Counted from the stretch's first letter, positions 9,401 through 19,462 are shown. The stretch is 64,000 nt of DNA from Paenibacillus cellulosilyticus (GCF_003182255.1 NZ_QGTQ01000006.1:142325-206324), one strand, 5' to 3'. Made by a program: numbers and translations. Notes: generated by a model not told the origin, from the letters alone.

Positions 9401-10443
9401 AACGCCTTGTTGACCGCATCGATTTCAATCGGATCGCCCAGCTTCGTACCGGTGCCATGCGCTTCCAAATAACCGATCGTGTCGGGTGAAATTTCCGCAT
9501 CTCGCCATGCCGATACGAGCACTTCCTCCTGCGCGAGTGCATTCGGCGCGGTAAGCCCGATCGAATGTCCGTCTTGATTGGTGGCGCTGCCTTTGACGAC
9601 CGCATAAATCGGGTCATTATCCTTTAAGGCTTGGCGAAGCGGCTTCAGCATGACGGCACATACCCCTTCGCCGGTTACCGTGCCGTCCGCCTTATCATCG
9701 AACGTTCTCGTCTTGCCATGCGCCGATTCGATGCCGACTTTGCCGATCAGATCAATCGGCAGAACGTCGAGACGTATGCCCCCTGCCAGGGCGGCATCGC
9801 ATTCGCCGCTTCGAATCGCTCGAACCGCCGTATGAATGGCGACAAGCGAGGACGAACATGAAGTGTTGACGAGCATGCACGGCCCCTTCAAGTCAAAATA
9901 GTACGAAACCCGCCCAGGAATCATCGACACAAGGTTGCCGACATGCGCCTCTTTATAGGAGGACGGGTCAACCTCCAGCACCCGTCCCGTATAATTGTAC
10001 GCCTCATGGTCGTAGCCGATGAATACGCCTGTCCGGCTCCCTTTCAGCTTATCGAAGGTGTATCCCGCATCCTCGAAGGTATGCCAAGCCGTCTGCATAA
10101 ACAACCGCTGATGAGGGTCCGTCAGCTCTGCCTCGCGGGGAGACATGCCGAAGAACCGATGATCGAAGCGATCGATTCTGTTCAAATAGCCTTGTCGGAT
10201 GAAGCTCCAGTCGGATCGCTTCATCCCTTTGAACCGGGTATAGCGGTCCGCCTCTATTTTACGTGAATAGGGAAGCTCTCTGGTTGCACATTCGCCTTCG
10301 GAAGCTTGCGTCCAATACGCATTCGCATCACTCGCAAGCGGGAAATCGAGTCCGATGCCGATCACAGCGATCTCCTTGCCCGTTTCCGCTCTTGAGGCGT
10401 TCTCAGACGACAGCTTCATGATGTCCAGCAATCTTTGGGCCAT
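6469..10443 (-). CDS. Trans-AT polyketide synthase, KS-KR-ACP
   Basis: 1,324 residues. The ketosynthase (about 20-445) has VNTSCSSS with Cys near 195, EAHGTGT and NIGHLIGAAG, so it looks elongating. The ketoreductase (about 880-1100) has GGGGGIG for NADPH, CSSSISAF with the catalytic Ser and LDYSLGNSLL with Tyr and Asn. The carrier domain has DIGGNSIM (Ser near 1220). There is no AT and no dehydratase. The product of this module is a beta-hydroxy unit. The C-terminal tail (YEDIELLIEQLAKGELSVSG) is an acidic helix-turn-helix similar to the N-terminal helix of the next protein, a likely docking pair. It lies 18 bases after the hybrid gene and overlaps the next gene by 8 bases. Confidence 0.92.
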   Translation of the reverse strand: MAQRLLDIMKLSSENASRAETGKEIAVIGIGLDFPLASDANAYWTQASEGECATRELPYSRKIEADRYTRFKGMKRSDWSFIRQGYLNRIDRFDHRFFGMSPREAELTDPHQRLFMQTAWHTFEDAGYTFDKLKGSRTGVFIGYDHEAYNYTGRVLEVDPSSYKEAHVGNLVSMIPGRVSYYFDLKGPCMLVNTSCSSSLVAIHTAVRAIRSGECDAALAGGIRLDVLPIDLIGKVGIESAHGKTRTFDDKADGTVTGEGVCAVMLKPLRQALKDNDPIYAVVKGSATNQDGHSIGLTAPNALAQEEVLVSAWRDAEISPDTIGYLEAHGTGTKLGDPIEIDAVNKAFARFTERKQFCAISSAKPNIGHLIGAAGLAGFVRAVMAMNRKTLPPTLHFARPNRNISFIQSAVYVNDTAKPWLSDDQPRRCGVSSFGFSGTNCHIVLEEAPVCDMTGVAEGGGAMTTPLYALAISAHSVWSLRQKADRLAEWLSQSTERMEDICYTANVERSAFPYRLLVVGANAEELAARLSAVEDADYNQITLGAGLIVGTMLEGEGVLKDLAAAFVKGEHTDWSIVYPVHKHRQVRLPLYPFEPVRCWMDCPDSQPIPLWEMGWEVSVEEDGVMTGVSEHGSSIASTQASSQNSMHTANIVDGKLSRRTLILHSGDVRAVEIVNALQEAKHVGRSLIDDLSGEAGSQNHEIIELLHDNDSDYERLFEIHDPSRLERIVFIYTAASSGENCTLDEAQLRKGLDEGFFRLIELCKALTNKISRQPELVIVTTDAYSVMGTEVGLSPDSRLLHSLCETLPLESPNLRIRSIDIDSATSAERVAAEICCCSSKHDQSTAENSAGTNSLPNPAISRNSVKVSALRGGNKYARVCRIASVKNGPLFSGEPNDILRENELPLRAGGVYVISGGGGGIGQEIAKFIADVKPLHVAIITRTTPPDEHTLADIRSCGSTVSVHYADVACRDSLRDALASIRGDYGAIRGIVHCAGSLAAQGTLLRKERSVIMNQLEGKAIGALLLDELTNEDPLDFFLCSSSISAFVGIPGELDYSLGNSLLDALCEERSTRRSGTKCVNWPSWFETGMAVAYGADLNGGVLQSVSNGEAMEALVKVLRSELTQAIIGQPKRTAEQFSELVAGRLSMLDYYADHDQDAEAFKQPKAAAQKSAEASKSAIQLIGKGGSATETELLVGTAWSEVLGYAAFRMDDNFFDIGGNSIMILKIHAYIDKERPGIVQLPDLFAFPTIAKLAEYIDMQTQGHHQVGYAAATTEENASGEPKSADEEYEDIELLIEQLAKGELSVSGLMSTLNGSGAGEGNE

Positions 10444-10461
10444 AAGCGGAGCCTCCTTCCA

Positions 10462-13400
10462 TTATCGTTGTTCCGCCAAAATATGAAGCAAGCGACCATA
10501 GTTCGCGAGCAGCATTTGTGCGGCTTCGACGCTGTCGTCGTTCTCTTGCTGTCTGTACATGACATGGATCTGCTTGTCGTCCGAAATATAGATTGTCGCA
10601 ACAGCATCGACCCCGGTACCGGCATCCATGCTAGCAACCGCCGCATCGAAATCCAGAGCGAAGGCAAGCGGGCGGCGGCCCATACGTCCATAAGGCGCTT
10701 CGGCAGCGATATACGAAGACGCATCCAAGCGTTTGTACTGAAGCTCTGCAATAAATTGCGATACGCTTGTAATTTGGTCTAGTTGAAGCGATTGAGCTTG
10801 CACCAGACCGCTTCGATCCGCTGCTGCAAGCGAAATTTCAGATTCGCCCACAGCGTCAGCAATCAGATAGACGAACGCGAGTGAACATACAGCGTATGTC
10901 TCCACTCCGCTTCGCTCAGCAAGCAGCGAAAGCGCCAGCGCCGTTGCTTCATTAAGGAATGAACTTGTCCGGACGTACTCCACTGGCTGCAGCCTGCGCT
11001 CCATCAGCCCTGCGAAACTTTCCACTGTCGGATAAGCGAATAAATCTGTGATGCTCGCTTTGCCCGGATAGTGCGCTTCAAGCTGCGCGTGCACGTTCAT
11101 CAGACGGATCGAATCGCCGCCGATATCAAAGAAATGCTCTTTCGTCCCAACGTCGTCCCTATCCAGCGCCAGGTTCCACATACCGAGAACGAGATGTTCC
11201 ATCTCAGACTTCGCCTTACCATGTGTGTCTGCAGAACGAATCTCTTCTTGCGGTTCAGGCAGCGCCTTCCGATCCAGCTTGCCGTTTGGCGACAGCGGAA
11301 TCCGATCCATGAATGTGTAGCGCGACGGAATCATATACGAAGGCAATTGCTCCTCGAGATACGCAATCAGTGCTTCCTTATTAAGTGTCTCTCCGCCCGC
11401 TTCAGCAACAACATAGGCCGCCAGATAGGTTTGGCCAGCTTTGTCCTTGAAATTGACGACCACAGCTTCCTTGACCGCATTCCAGCGCAGCAGGCAGTTT
11501 TCGATTTCACCTAGCTCGACGCGGTAGCCGCGAATCTTGATTTGCGTATCGCGCCTGCCGAGAAACTCGATGAAGCCGTCTCTTCGCATCACACCGAAAT
11601 CGCCCGTCCGGTAAAGTCTGCCGAACGTCGGATGCTGAACAAAGGCTTGAGCCGTCTTCTTCTCGTCCTTCCAATAGCAAGAGGCTAGACCCACTCCGCC
11701 GATATGAAGCTCACCTGCTACACCGACCGGACAAAGATTCGCCGATTCATCAAGGACATACCAGCTTTGATTGGCAAGCGGCATGCCGTAAGGCACGGAT
11801 TTCCATTCCTCATGAACGGAGGCAACCGGATAATAAATCGACCAGATAGCCGCTTCCGTCGCGCCCCCTAGGCTCATGAATGAAGCGTCAGGGAATCTGG
11901 ACAACACGCTGCGTGCCAGCGGCAGCGGTATCCAGTCGCCGCTTAACATAATGATGCGCAGCGGCGGGAGAACGGCTCCTTGCAGCGTGGAGTGCTCAAG
12001 CAACGCGCCCATCAGCGCCGGCACCGTGTTCCACACCGTTACGCCGCAGCTTGACGACGTTCTCAATACAGCGGGCATATCGCGCGGATCGTCGATGATG
12101 ATGACGGCTGCTCCTGCAGCCCATGCGCCGAACCAGTCGTAGACCGACAAATCGAAGCATAGTGAGGATACAGCAGCAATGCGATCGTGTTCGCTAATGC
12201 CAAACTTGGCATTGATATCGGCGATCGTGTTCGCTGCGGCTTTATGGGTAACCGCGACCCCCTTAGGCGTCCCCGTGCTTCCCGATGTATAGATCACATA
12301 GGCCAAATCATCCGGTCTGCTTGCCGGCTCTGCCGGTTGGTGGATGACGCGTGCAGCAGACGGGAATGCTTCGTCTTCCTGCAGAACATGCGCATCGAGC
12401 AGCATTGTGCAGCCGCTGTGCCTGATGATGTAACTTCGCCGCTCTTCCGGATAATCCGGATCGATCGGTACATAGGCGGCTCCGACGGATAACACAGCAA
12501 GAAGGAGAGCTCCCGTCTCTACAGAACGGTTACCCATGACGCCGATCAGATCGCCACGCGCCACACCATGGTCAAGAAGAAAGGCAGCGTAGCGCTGCGA
12601 CAGCTCCAGCACACCTCCGTAATCGATTTGTCGGTCGCCTGCGACTGCTGCTATCCGGCTTGGATTGAGATGGGCTTGCCGCGCAAACATCCGATCCAAC
12701 GTCATTTCTCCATCCATTGGTATCGCAGTAGCATTGAATGACGCATAAAGCAGCTGCTCCTGTTCAGGCAGAGGAAGTTGTCCTGGCTCCACTTCTTCCG
12801 TCAGTCTTGCGACCGAACGAAGAAAAGCATCAAACATGCTTCGAATCATGTCCTCTTCGAACAGCTCCGTCACATAGTCCCAGCTGATCTCCGGCACTCC
12901 GCCGCGCTCGGTAAGCTGGAAATCGAGATAAGCCTGCGACGTTTGGCTTATGCGCATCTTGACATCGCCGGGCGGCTGCTCGATTTGCGCCGTGCCTTGA
13001 AAGTCCTGCGACAGCAGGCTGGTGAAGACGTAAGGCATCACGGCTGCATTTTGTTTTTGACGCGATCTGGCGATTTCACGAATCATCTCGACACCGTCAA
13101 AATGGCGATGCTCCAGTGCCTCGGCAATCGTCCGATTGACGAGCCTCGTTTTGTTCCAGAACGCATCTGTACTCTTGAAGTCGAGTCCGAGAAGCATGAG
13201 CGAGGTGAAATCGCCAACCAGCTCAGGGATGTCCGGATGGAACGGATAACGGTTAAATACGGTTAGGTTGACCGCAAGCTGCCGTTGATTGGACCAGCGT
13301 GACAAAATATCCGCGTAGATCGTGCAAAATACGGCGGATGGCGTGACCCGATTGTGCGCGGCAAGGCGCTTGACGGTCTGCCACTCTGCGGTCGTGAGCG

Positions 13401-16400
13401 ATTCGGTTAATCTATTAAACGTAGGCTTTGCGACTCGTCTCGGATCGCAGCGCAGCGGTATGGACGGAGGCTCCGGGAACGAATCTAGCTTGCCGAGCCA
13501 ATACGATTTACTCTCTTCATACACCTCTGAATGACGGAAAGACTCATAGGCTTGCATATAATCGCGGAATGAACAGTCAAGCGGCGGCAGCTCGTCTTCT
13601 GGATGATGATATGCATGCATGACATCGCGTTCGATAATTTGCATGCTGAGACCATCTGCAATCAACACATCAAAGCCGATGCATAAGTAATGCGTATCGT
13701 CGGTCATTCGAAACGCTTTAATTTCGAATAGCGGCCAGCGGTCCGTGCGGAATACGTCATGCGACATCCGCTTTCTCTCCCGCTCAATTCGCTCTTGTCT
13801 AGCAGCTTCGTCTTGTCTACGAATATCCGTAGTTTCGATGCGATATTCAGGCGTACGCTCCAAGATCCTCTGCTTGCCGTCTGGCATAATGACGCATCGG
13901 AGCATCGGATGCCGACGGATCACCACATTAAGTGCCGCGGACAGTCTCTCCATATCGAGCTTCGTCTCAAGCTCCGAATACGCATGAGTCGAAACGCCGC
14001 CAAGCTCAAAATAATCGTTGCGGCCGATAAAGTAGGCGCGCTGAACCTCCGTCAGTCCGAACGGCTCGCCCAGCTTGTCCGGTTCTGGGACTGCTTGTGG
14101 GAATATAGGTGCCTGACTGCCTGGCTTTGCGTCCTGCTGGCGCTCGTCCAGCCAGCCGGCCAGCGACTCGATTGTGAGCCGCTCCATAAATTCCGTCGGC
14201 TTGATATCATAGCTGAATTGCTGGCTAATACCGGAGATCACTTTCATCATCGAAATCGAATCTCCGCCAAGCTCATAGAAGTTATCCTTCACGTTCAACT
14301 GCCGGTAGCCGAGTACGCTGCTCCATATTCCGCCAATACGCCGTTCGGTGGACGTATAGCTGTTCGGTTCGGCGCGTCCCGTCAATTCCGACTCAACTGC
14401 TTCGGTCGCGGTTGAAGCCGCAGCAGCCAATCCGTACAAGGCCGCACCGGGATCGGGCACAATGCGGCTATTCATGAGCTGTTCGAGCGTATGCGGATCG
14501 AACCGGAAGGCGAATGTGTCCAGCAGTTGAAAAATAGCTCCGTCCTTGTTCGCCTGTCCTACAATCAGTCGCGAACGGTTCGAGGCTAACGCCTCGGCCA
14601 AATAAGCGGCAGCATGCTCGTTCGTCATGACTTTGAAGAGCGTATACTGCCCGTAATTTCTTACATATTCCGGGTTATCAAGCGATACGACGCTGGCGTA
14701 GAACGTCTCCTCCCACGTAGACCAATTGATGGCAACGGTTCGTTTCCCCCTCGCACTCCTCTCCTCTGCAAAAGAATCAAGAAATGCGTTGGCGGCGACA
14801 TATCCGCCGACATTGCTTCCACCGGTTAATGTCATAACCGACGAGCAGAGCAGGAAGAAATCGATAGGATCATCCTCCGTCAATCGGTCCAGCAGCAGCG
14901 TCCCGTCCATCTTCGGCCGCAAATCTTCGCACAGCTCCTCGAAAGTCGGCGCCTTCTGCACCTCTTCGAAGCCTCGCATAACGCCGGCCGCATGCACAAT
15001 GCCATGGATCTGGCCGTACTGTCCGCGGATAGAAGCCAGCGCTTCACTCAGAGAGGCCTCGTCCGCTATGTCCGCCTGCATGCAGACCACTTCCGAGCCT
15101 GCTGCAATAATCTGTTCCATGAGAACGATCCGCTTGTACAACAGCTCATTCTCCCGATTCATTTCGTAGTTGTAGCGGATACGCTTCCATTCATGGCGGG
15201 CAGGAAAAGCGCTCCGGTTCAGCAGCACAATTGTGACATTAGCCTTGCTTGCCAGTTCGAGCGAAAGCTGAAGTCCAACGATCCCGACTCCGCCTGTTAC
15301 GATGTAGGTTCCACCGGAGAGGATGCTCACTCCCTCGTCTGTCCGCTTCTCACTCCGTCTGGAGATGCGTTCCAGGTAACGAGCTTCGCCCCGCAGCGCG
15401 ATCACATATTCGTTAGTCGTTCTGCCAAGCTCTTCAAAGAGCTGCTGCTCCGAGGCAGTGCCGTTCCAGTCTATACATCGGCATTGGGAACCCGGCAGCT
15501 CGTATTGAATCACTTTGCCGTAGCCGAACATAGCCGCATGCTCCGGCCGAACCTCCGATTGGTCTTCCGTAACGCGGTATGCATTCGGAGCGACAATCTT
15601 CACTTGGAGCGGACTTTTCCAACCGTTCAGGCGAAGAGCAGTTACGAATCGGAATAAACTGTATATGCCGCCGCCGCTATGTCGGTTCTCTTTATGCTGA
15701 TCGCCTTCGAAGCAGCTTGTATCTGCACCCGCACCGCAAGCTGCAGAACCAGCTGCATCAATAGAAGCAAAATGAACGATATCCGTGATGCCGAGCTGCC
15801 TGATCGCCTCAACTAGCTGTGCATAGTCGGCAGCGGAAGGACCAACTTCAAACGTACGGTCATCAATTTGAGCGAAACGTTCGCCAATAGCAACAATAAC
15901 CGCGCTCTCGCCGATGGATTCTTTCGATTGAGCGTAACGCTTCGCGACGCCGCCACGATCCGTAAACAGAAGCGTACACGCCTGCTCCTGAAGCGATACT
16001 TTCAGCTTCGTTGCTTCCAATTCTGGATCCGCTTCTACCCGCTTCCATTCCGGCACATAAAGCTCTGCCTCCGTAGAGAAATACGGACGGTACAGCTCTC
16101 TGTCTGCTACATCTAGCCAGCAGCGCTTGCGCTGGAACGGATAGACAGGAAGTCTCGCTTTATTCCGCCTAGCAGAAGGATACATCGCATCCCACTCAAT
16201 CTCTCCGCCTGCTGCATAACGCACGGCAGTAAGACGAGCTTCACTAGCGCCCTTCGCTCTGAATTCAGACTCGGCCATACTTGCTGCTTCATCGGCAGAC
16301 CGGTCGCCTGGAACCTTTCCCGCATGGCATTCTGTCGAATTGTCTGCCAATGTTCGGCTGCCTGCCGCAATCTCTGCCAACAGGTCAGCGCCAACGAATA

Positions 16401-18111
16401 CATCCTGCGCAGCCAAGGCTGTTTGCATGGTCTGCACGTTCCATCGAACGTCTCTGTCGCCGATAAGCTCGCCATGAAGCGTTGACTTCGCAAGACGCAA
16501 CCGTTCTATCAACTCTGTCATCCGCCCCGCTGCAATGGCGAGACGGAACTTGTAATGTCCCCGACCCACGCATGACGTGCGGCAGTAGTCTGCAAATTCG
16601 GCATCCGCCACTTCGCCAAGCCATTCGAGATGGCGATCTACCAGCTTGAGCAGAGAATGAACGGACTTTGCCGATACCGTAAACAATCTCAGCTCATCGG
16701 TCGTTTCCGCTTGGGCTCCGCGGTCTGCCTCGACAGGATGAACGGTATTCATCGGCGACTCTTCGAGCACGACATGAGCGTTCGTGCCGCTAATGCCGAA
16801 TGAACTGACGCCGCAGCGGCGAGGAGTTCTGGCAGTGTCCCAACGGCGAAGTTTGGCATTCACATAAAACGGAGACAAATGAAACCGGATCTTCCGGTTC
16901 GGCCGATGGAAATAAATGCTCGGCGGCAGCTCGCGATGACTAAGCGCAAGCGCCGCCTTGATCAAGCCAGCCATACCCGCAGCACTGTCCAGATGGCCAA
17001 GGTTTGATTTGGCCGAACCGATTGCGCAGAACTGCTTTTTGTTCGTATAGCGGCTGAATGCCTTCATCAAGCCTTCCATTTCTACCGGATCGCCAAGCTT
17101 CGTTCCCGTTCCATGCGCTTCAATATAGGAGATCGTCTCCGGATGAACGCCTGCAGCCTTCCACGCTTTCTCGATCACGGCTGCATGTGCGTCCGGGTTC
17201 GGAGCCGTAATCCCGTTGGAGCGTCCGTCCTGATTGACGGCCGAGCCTTTAACGACCGCATACACGGTGTCGCCATCCTTGAGCGCGCTGGACAACGGCT
17301 TGATGACGACGGCGCCGACGCCTTCGCTCAGTGTCGAGCCGTCCGAATATTCATCGAATGTGCGCGTTCGGCCGTCCGACGATTCAATGCCAAGCTTTTC
17401 TTTTCTGCGAACCGGTACGAGGCTCAATCGGATACCACCGACAATGGCCATCGAGCAATCTCCGCTGCGGATCGACTTGCAAGCTTCGTGCAGCGCAACG
17501 AGCGAAGACGAACACGCCGTATCAATCATCATGCTCGGACCGTTAAGATCCATCCAATACGCGACGCGGCTAGCCATCATCGAAATAATATTGCCCGCAG
17601 CTGCGAGGTTCGCAGCATCCGGCTCCAGCTCCCCAATCAGCCTTTTATAGTCGTATAGATCGCTGGCTGAATAGCCGAGGAATACGCCCGTATCCGTGCC
17701 GGACAGACGCCCATCTCCGAAGCCTGCATCCTCTACCGCCTGCCAAGCGCATTGCAGGAACAGCTTGTGACCGGGGTCCATTAAGCTGGCTTCCTTCGGA
17801 GACAGACCAAAAAACTCATAATCGAACGTATCGATCTCGTCCAAATAGCCGATTTCCTCATATTGCGCATCAAGAAAATCCTGCCTTAAGCAGCGCTGTA
17901 CGTACGCTTGCGCATCGCGTTTGCGGCTGCTCGGCATTGTAGTAACGCTATCGCGTCCAGCTTTTAAATTGTTCCAATACTGACGCACATCGCTTGCCGT
18001 CGGAAATTTGAGCGCCATTCCGATAATGGCCATCTCATTCGTATTGACCTCTGTAACCTCGATCTTGGCTTCAACATGTTCGAGCAGTTCGTTCAAACTC
18101 AGGTTCCGCAT
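10462..18111 (-). CDS. Hybrid PKS-NRPS: KS-KR-ACP-Cy-A(Cys)-PCP plus C-lobe
   Basis: 2,549 residues. KS about 25-450 (DTACSSS, Cys near 200; EAHGTGT near 334; NLGHLDSAAG). KR about 920-1130 (TGGVGIVG; Tyr in GGYVAANAFLD near 1105). ACP Ser near 1283 (ELGGDSIS). The next domain has DVLIADGLS (near 1482), the DxxxxDxxS signature of a heterocyclisation (Cy) domain, in place of HHxxxDG. The adenylation domain has YTSGSTGTPKG near 1945; its ten-residue code reads D-L-Y-N-M-S-L-I-W-K, nine of ten matching the Cys code DLYNLSLIWK. PCP Ser near 2332 (DIGGDSIR). Residues about 2380-2549 resemble half a condensation domain. It should extend with a reduced ketide, then add Cys as a thiazoline; no oxidase for thiazole formation was seen. 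An AAGGAGG site fixes the start, which overlaps the AT gene by 41 bases. Confidence 0.92.
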   Translation of the reverse strand: MRNLSLNELLEHVEAKIEVTEVNTNEMAIIGMALKFPTASDVRQYWNNLKAGRDSVTTMPSSRKRDAQAYVQRCLRQDFLDAQYEEIGYLDEIDTFDYEFFGLSPKEASLMDPGHKLFLQCAWQAVEDAGFGDGRLSGTDTGVFLGYSASDLYDYKRLIGELEPDAANLAAAGNIISMMASRVAYWMDLNGPSMMIDTACSSSLVALHEACKSIRSGDCSMAIVGGIRLSLVPVRRKEKLGIESSDGRTRTFDEYSDGSTLSEGVGAVVIKPLSSALKDGDTVYAVVKGSAVNQDGRSNGITAPNPDAHAAVIEKAWKAAGVHPETISYIEAHGTGTKLGDPVEMEGLMKAFSRYTNKKQFCAIGSAKSNLGHLDSAAGMAGLIKAALALSHRELPPSIYFHRPNRKIRFHLSPFYVNAKLRRWDTARTPRRCGVSSFGISGTNAHVVLEESPMNTVHPVEADRGAQAETTDELRLFTVSAKSVHSLLKLVDRHLEWLGEVADAEFADYCRTSCVGRGHYKFRLAIAAGRMTELIERLRLAKSTLHGELIGDRDVRWNVQTMQTALAAQDVFVGADLLAEIAAGSRTLADNSTECHAGKVPGDRSADEAASMAESEFRAKGASEARLTAVRYAAGGEIEWDAMYPSARRNKARLPVYPFQRKRCWLDVADRELYRPYFSTEAELYVPEWKRVEADPELEATKLKVSLQEQACTLLFTDRGGVAKRYAQSKESIGESAVIVAIGERFAQIDDRTFEVGPSAADYAQLVEAIRQLGITDIVHFASIDAAGSAACGAGADTSCFEGDQHKENRHSGGGIYSLFRFVTALRLNGWKSPLQVKIVAPNAYRVTEDQSEVRPEHAAMFGYGKVIQYELPGSQCRCIDWNGTASEQQLFEELGRTTNEYVIALRGEARYLERISRRSEKRTDEGVSILSGGTYIVTGGVGIVGLQLSLELASKANVTIVLLNRSAFPARHEWKRIRYNYEMNRENELLYKRIVLMEQIIAAGSEVVCMQADIADEASLSEALASIRGQYGQIHGIVHAAGVMRGFEEVQKAPTFEELCEDLRPKMDGTLLLDRLTEDDPIDFFLLCSSVMTLTGGSNVGGYVAANAFLDSFAEERSARGKRTVAINWSTWEETFYASVVSLDNPEYVRNYGQYTLFKVMTNEHAAAYLAEALASNRSRLIVGQANKDGAIFQLLDTFAFRFDPHTLEQLMNSRIVPDPGAALYGLAAAASTATEAVESELTGRAEPNSYTSTERRIGGIWSSVLGYRQLNVKDNFYELGGDSISMMKVISGISQQFSYDIKPTEFMERLTIESLAGWLDERQQDAKPGSQAPIFPQAVPEPDKLGEPFGLTEVQRAYFIGRNDYFELGGVSTHAYSELETKLDMERLSAALNVVIRRHPMLRCVIMPDGKQRILERTPEYRIETTDIRRQDEAARQERIERERKRMSHDVFRTDRWPLFEIKAFRMTDDTHYLCIGFDVLIADGLSMQIIERDVMHAYHHPEDELPPLDCSFRDYMQAYESFRHSEVYEESKSYWLGKLDSFPEPPSIPLRCDPRRVAKPTFNRLTESLTTAEWQTVKRLAAHNRVTPSAVFCTIYADILSRWSNQRQLAVNLTVFNRYPFHPDIPELVGDFTSLMLLGLDFKSTDAFWNKTRLVNRTIAEALEHRHFDGVEMIREIARSRQKQNAAVMPYVFTSLLSQDFQGTAQIEQPPGDVKMRISQTSQAYLDFQLTERGGVPEISWDYVTELFEEDMIRSMFDAFLRSVARLTEEVEPGQLPLPEQEQLLYASFNATAIPMDGEMTLDRMFARQAHLNPSRIAAVAGDRQIDYGGVLELSQRYAAFLLDHGVARGDLIGVMGNRSVETGALLLAVLSVGAAYVPIDPDYPEERRSYIIRHSGCTMLLDAHVLQEDEAFPSAARVIHQPAEPASRPDDLAYVIYTSGSTGTPKGVAVTHKAAANTIADINAKFGISEHDRIAAVSSLCFDLSVYDWFGAWAAGAAVIIIDDPRDMPAVLRTSSSCGVTVWNTVPALMGALLEHSTLQGAVLPPLRIIMLSGDWIPLPLARSVLSRFPDASFMSLGGATEAAIWSIYYPVASVHEEWKSVPYGMPLANQSWYVLDESANLCPVGVAGELHIGGVGLASCYWKDEKKTAQAFVQHPTFGRLYRTGDFGVMRRDGFIEFLGRRDTQIKIRGYRVELGEIENCLLRWNAVKEAVVVNFKDKAGQTYLAAYVVAEAGGETLNKEALIAYLEEQLPSYMIPSRYTFMDRIPLSPNGKLDRKALPEPQEEIRSADTHGKAKSEMEHLVLGMWNLALDRDDVGTKEHFFDIGGDSIRLMNVHAQLEAHYPGKASITDLFAYPTVESFAGLMERRLQPVEYVRTSSFLNEATALALSLLAERSGVETYAVCSLAFVYLIADAVGESEISLAAADRSGLVQAQSLQLDQITSVSQFIAELQYKRLDASSYIAAEAPYGRMGRRPLAFALDFDAAVASMDAGTGVDAVATIYISDDKQIHVMYRQQENDDSVEAAQMLLANYGRLLHILAEQR
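10465..10974 (-). other. Truncated condensation-domain C-lobe at the end of the hybrid megasynthase
   Basis: After the PCP the protein continues for about 170 residues. The order of motifs follows the C-terminal lobe of a condensation domain: a helix (AVCSLAFVYLIADAVGESE, like the usual 'LLAAWALLLARYTGQDD'), a strand with an Arg-Ser-Gly turn, and a final strand-helix unit (VDAVATIYISDDKQIHVMYR ... LLANYGRLLHIL, like the usual 'GHFLRLLEAI' end). The N-lobe with the active His motif is absent, so it cannot be a working condensation domain. The next subunit begins with a KS. Confidence 0.55.
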
Positions 18112-19462
18112 CCAAGACCTCCTTGAAAAGGGATGAAGTCCGCGTCATATCGAACAGCTCCCTATAATAATCGCTGCATTCGTCCTGCGGAACGCACTTC
18201 GTGTTCATCAAGAGCATAAGCAGCTCCATCGCTTCACTCATCTGCTCTCCGGTCGGAATTCCACCCTCCGAATCTACCAAGTCAGCAAGCTGTTCAAGAC
18301 GTTCATAGGCCGGAACGACGATCCCTTCATACTGCCCTAGATCCGGATTCGCATTGCGCGTCCCAACTGCGATGCCCAAGCACAGCTCGATAAAATGATA
18401 AGGTTTACCCTCTACCATGCAGCGTCCAACCGATTCCTGCTCTGTCCGGCCAAGCAGTTCGCTGACAAGCTTGCGGTCTTCCGCCGCGCCGAACGAGAAG
18501 CCGCGATACGACTTGCCGTTATCTTTCACCAGCGCGCACAGAACGGATTGTGGACCCATCTCGATCACTGCATCGATTTCTCTACTGTCAGCGTAATCCA
18601 GCACGTTTCGCCACTGGATTGGTCGAACAAGCTGTTCGCTCAGCCCTTTGGCAATGTCGCGCTCGGAGGCATACGGCTGCGCTGTCACGCCTGACAGCAC
18701 CGGAAACTGGAACGGCTTGACACGTCGCAGCAACAGCTCCGCCTCTAGAATCTTCGCCGCCTCCGCCATAAGCGGAGAATGAAATGGAGCGCTGCTCAGC
18801 AGCGGAGTCGTAACGATATCCCGCTTCCATAGTTCGTCTTCCAATCTAGCCAGTGCCTGTGGCGTCCCCGACACTACGGTTTGCACGCGAGAATTGAAGC
18901 AGGCGGGGACGACAACGTCCTCGCTCGTCGAGCATTCCGCGCAAAGCCTTAGCAGCTGCTCTTGTCCGGCATTTTGCACGACCATCATATAACCGGCTTC
19001 CTGTTCAGACAGCTTCAGCGACAACTCGCCTCGCAGCTTGACTACCTGTAGCGCATCACTGAACGAAAGAGCGCCGGAGCACACAAGCGCACTGTATTCT
19101 CCAAGGCTATGACCAGCTGCAAAATCCGGCAGTTGACCGAATTGCTCCATATAGACGGCGAACGCCGCCCGACTGACCGTAAGCAGCGCAAGCTGCATGT
19201 TGTCGACGCGGGCAAGCTGCCTTAACGGACCCGAGAAGCAAAGCGTCTGCATATCGATCGACAGCGTATCCGACGCTTCCTCGAAAACGGCCCGCGCAGC
19301 TGCCGACAACTCATAGAGTGAGCGGCCCATTCCAATATGCTGCGAACCCTGTCCCGGGAACAAAAATGCGATTTTCCGCCCCGTTGTACCCGTACTTGCT
19401 CCTGTTCCTAGACTGTATGCCTTCGTATTTGCATCGTCGGCCGCAATCGTTATTCGGCTCAA
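18071..19462 (-). CDS. Stand-alone trans-acting acyltransferase (AT1)
   Basis: 463 residues. Residues about 30-310 form an acyl-CoA:ACP transacylase of the FabD fold, with FLFPGQGSQ, catalytic Ser in GHSLGEYSALV and His in SAPFHSPLM. The C-terminal 110 residues are an extension not found in FabD, with ELCLGIAVGTRNANPD and a later LMLLMNTK motif; the second AT of this cluster has the same extension. It should load extender units on the AT-less modules. Its place right after the FkbH-type gene (TTGA overlap with its stop) suggests hydroxymalonyl-ACP as donor, an inference by analogy with zwittermicin. The start is TTG at 19462. Confidence 0.88.
   Translation of the reverse strand: MSRITIAADDANTKAYSLGTGASTGTTGRKIAFLFPGQGSQHIGMGRSLYELSAAARAVFEEASDTLSIDMQTLCFSGPLRQLARVDNMQLALLTVSRAAFAVYMEQFGQLPDFAAGHSLGEYSALVCSGALSFSDALQVVKLRGELSLKLSEQEAGYMMVVQNAGQEQLLRLCAECSTSEDVVVPACFNSRVQTVVSGTPQALARLEDELWKRDIVTTPLLSSAPFHSPLMAEAAKILEAELLLRRVKPFQFPVLSGVTAQPYASERDIAKGLSEQLVRPIQWRNVLDYADSREIDAVIEMGPQSVLCALVKDNGKSYRGFSFGAAEDRKLVSELLGRTEQESVGRCMVEGKPYHFIELCLGIAVGTRNANPDLGQYEGIVVPAYERLEQLADLVDSEGGIPTGEQMSEAMELLMLLMNTKCVPQDECSDYYRELFDMTRTSSLFKEVLDAEPEFERTARTC

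Noticed and set aside
13759-14415. Long plus-strand frames antisense to the PKS/NRPS genes (also 14992-15657, 5325-5960, 33610-34212)
   Set aside because: They follow from codon bias of the large minus-strand genes; none has a ribosome site or protein-like composition.
10462-18111. Reading the domain near residue 1482 as a normal condensation domain
   Set aside because: The HHxxxDG motif is absent; DVLIADGLS fits the DxxxxDxxS motif of Cy domains and the following A domain has a Cys code.
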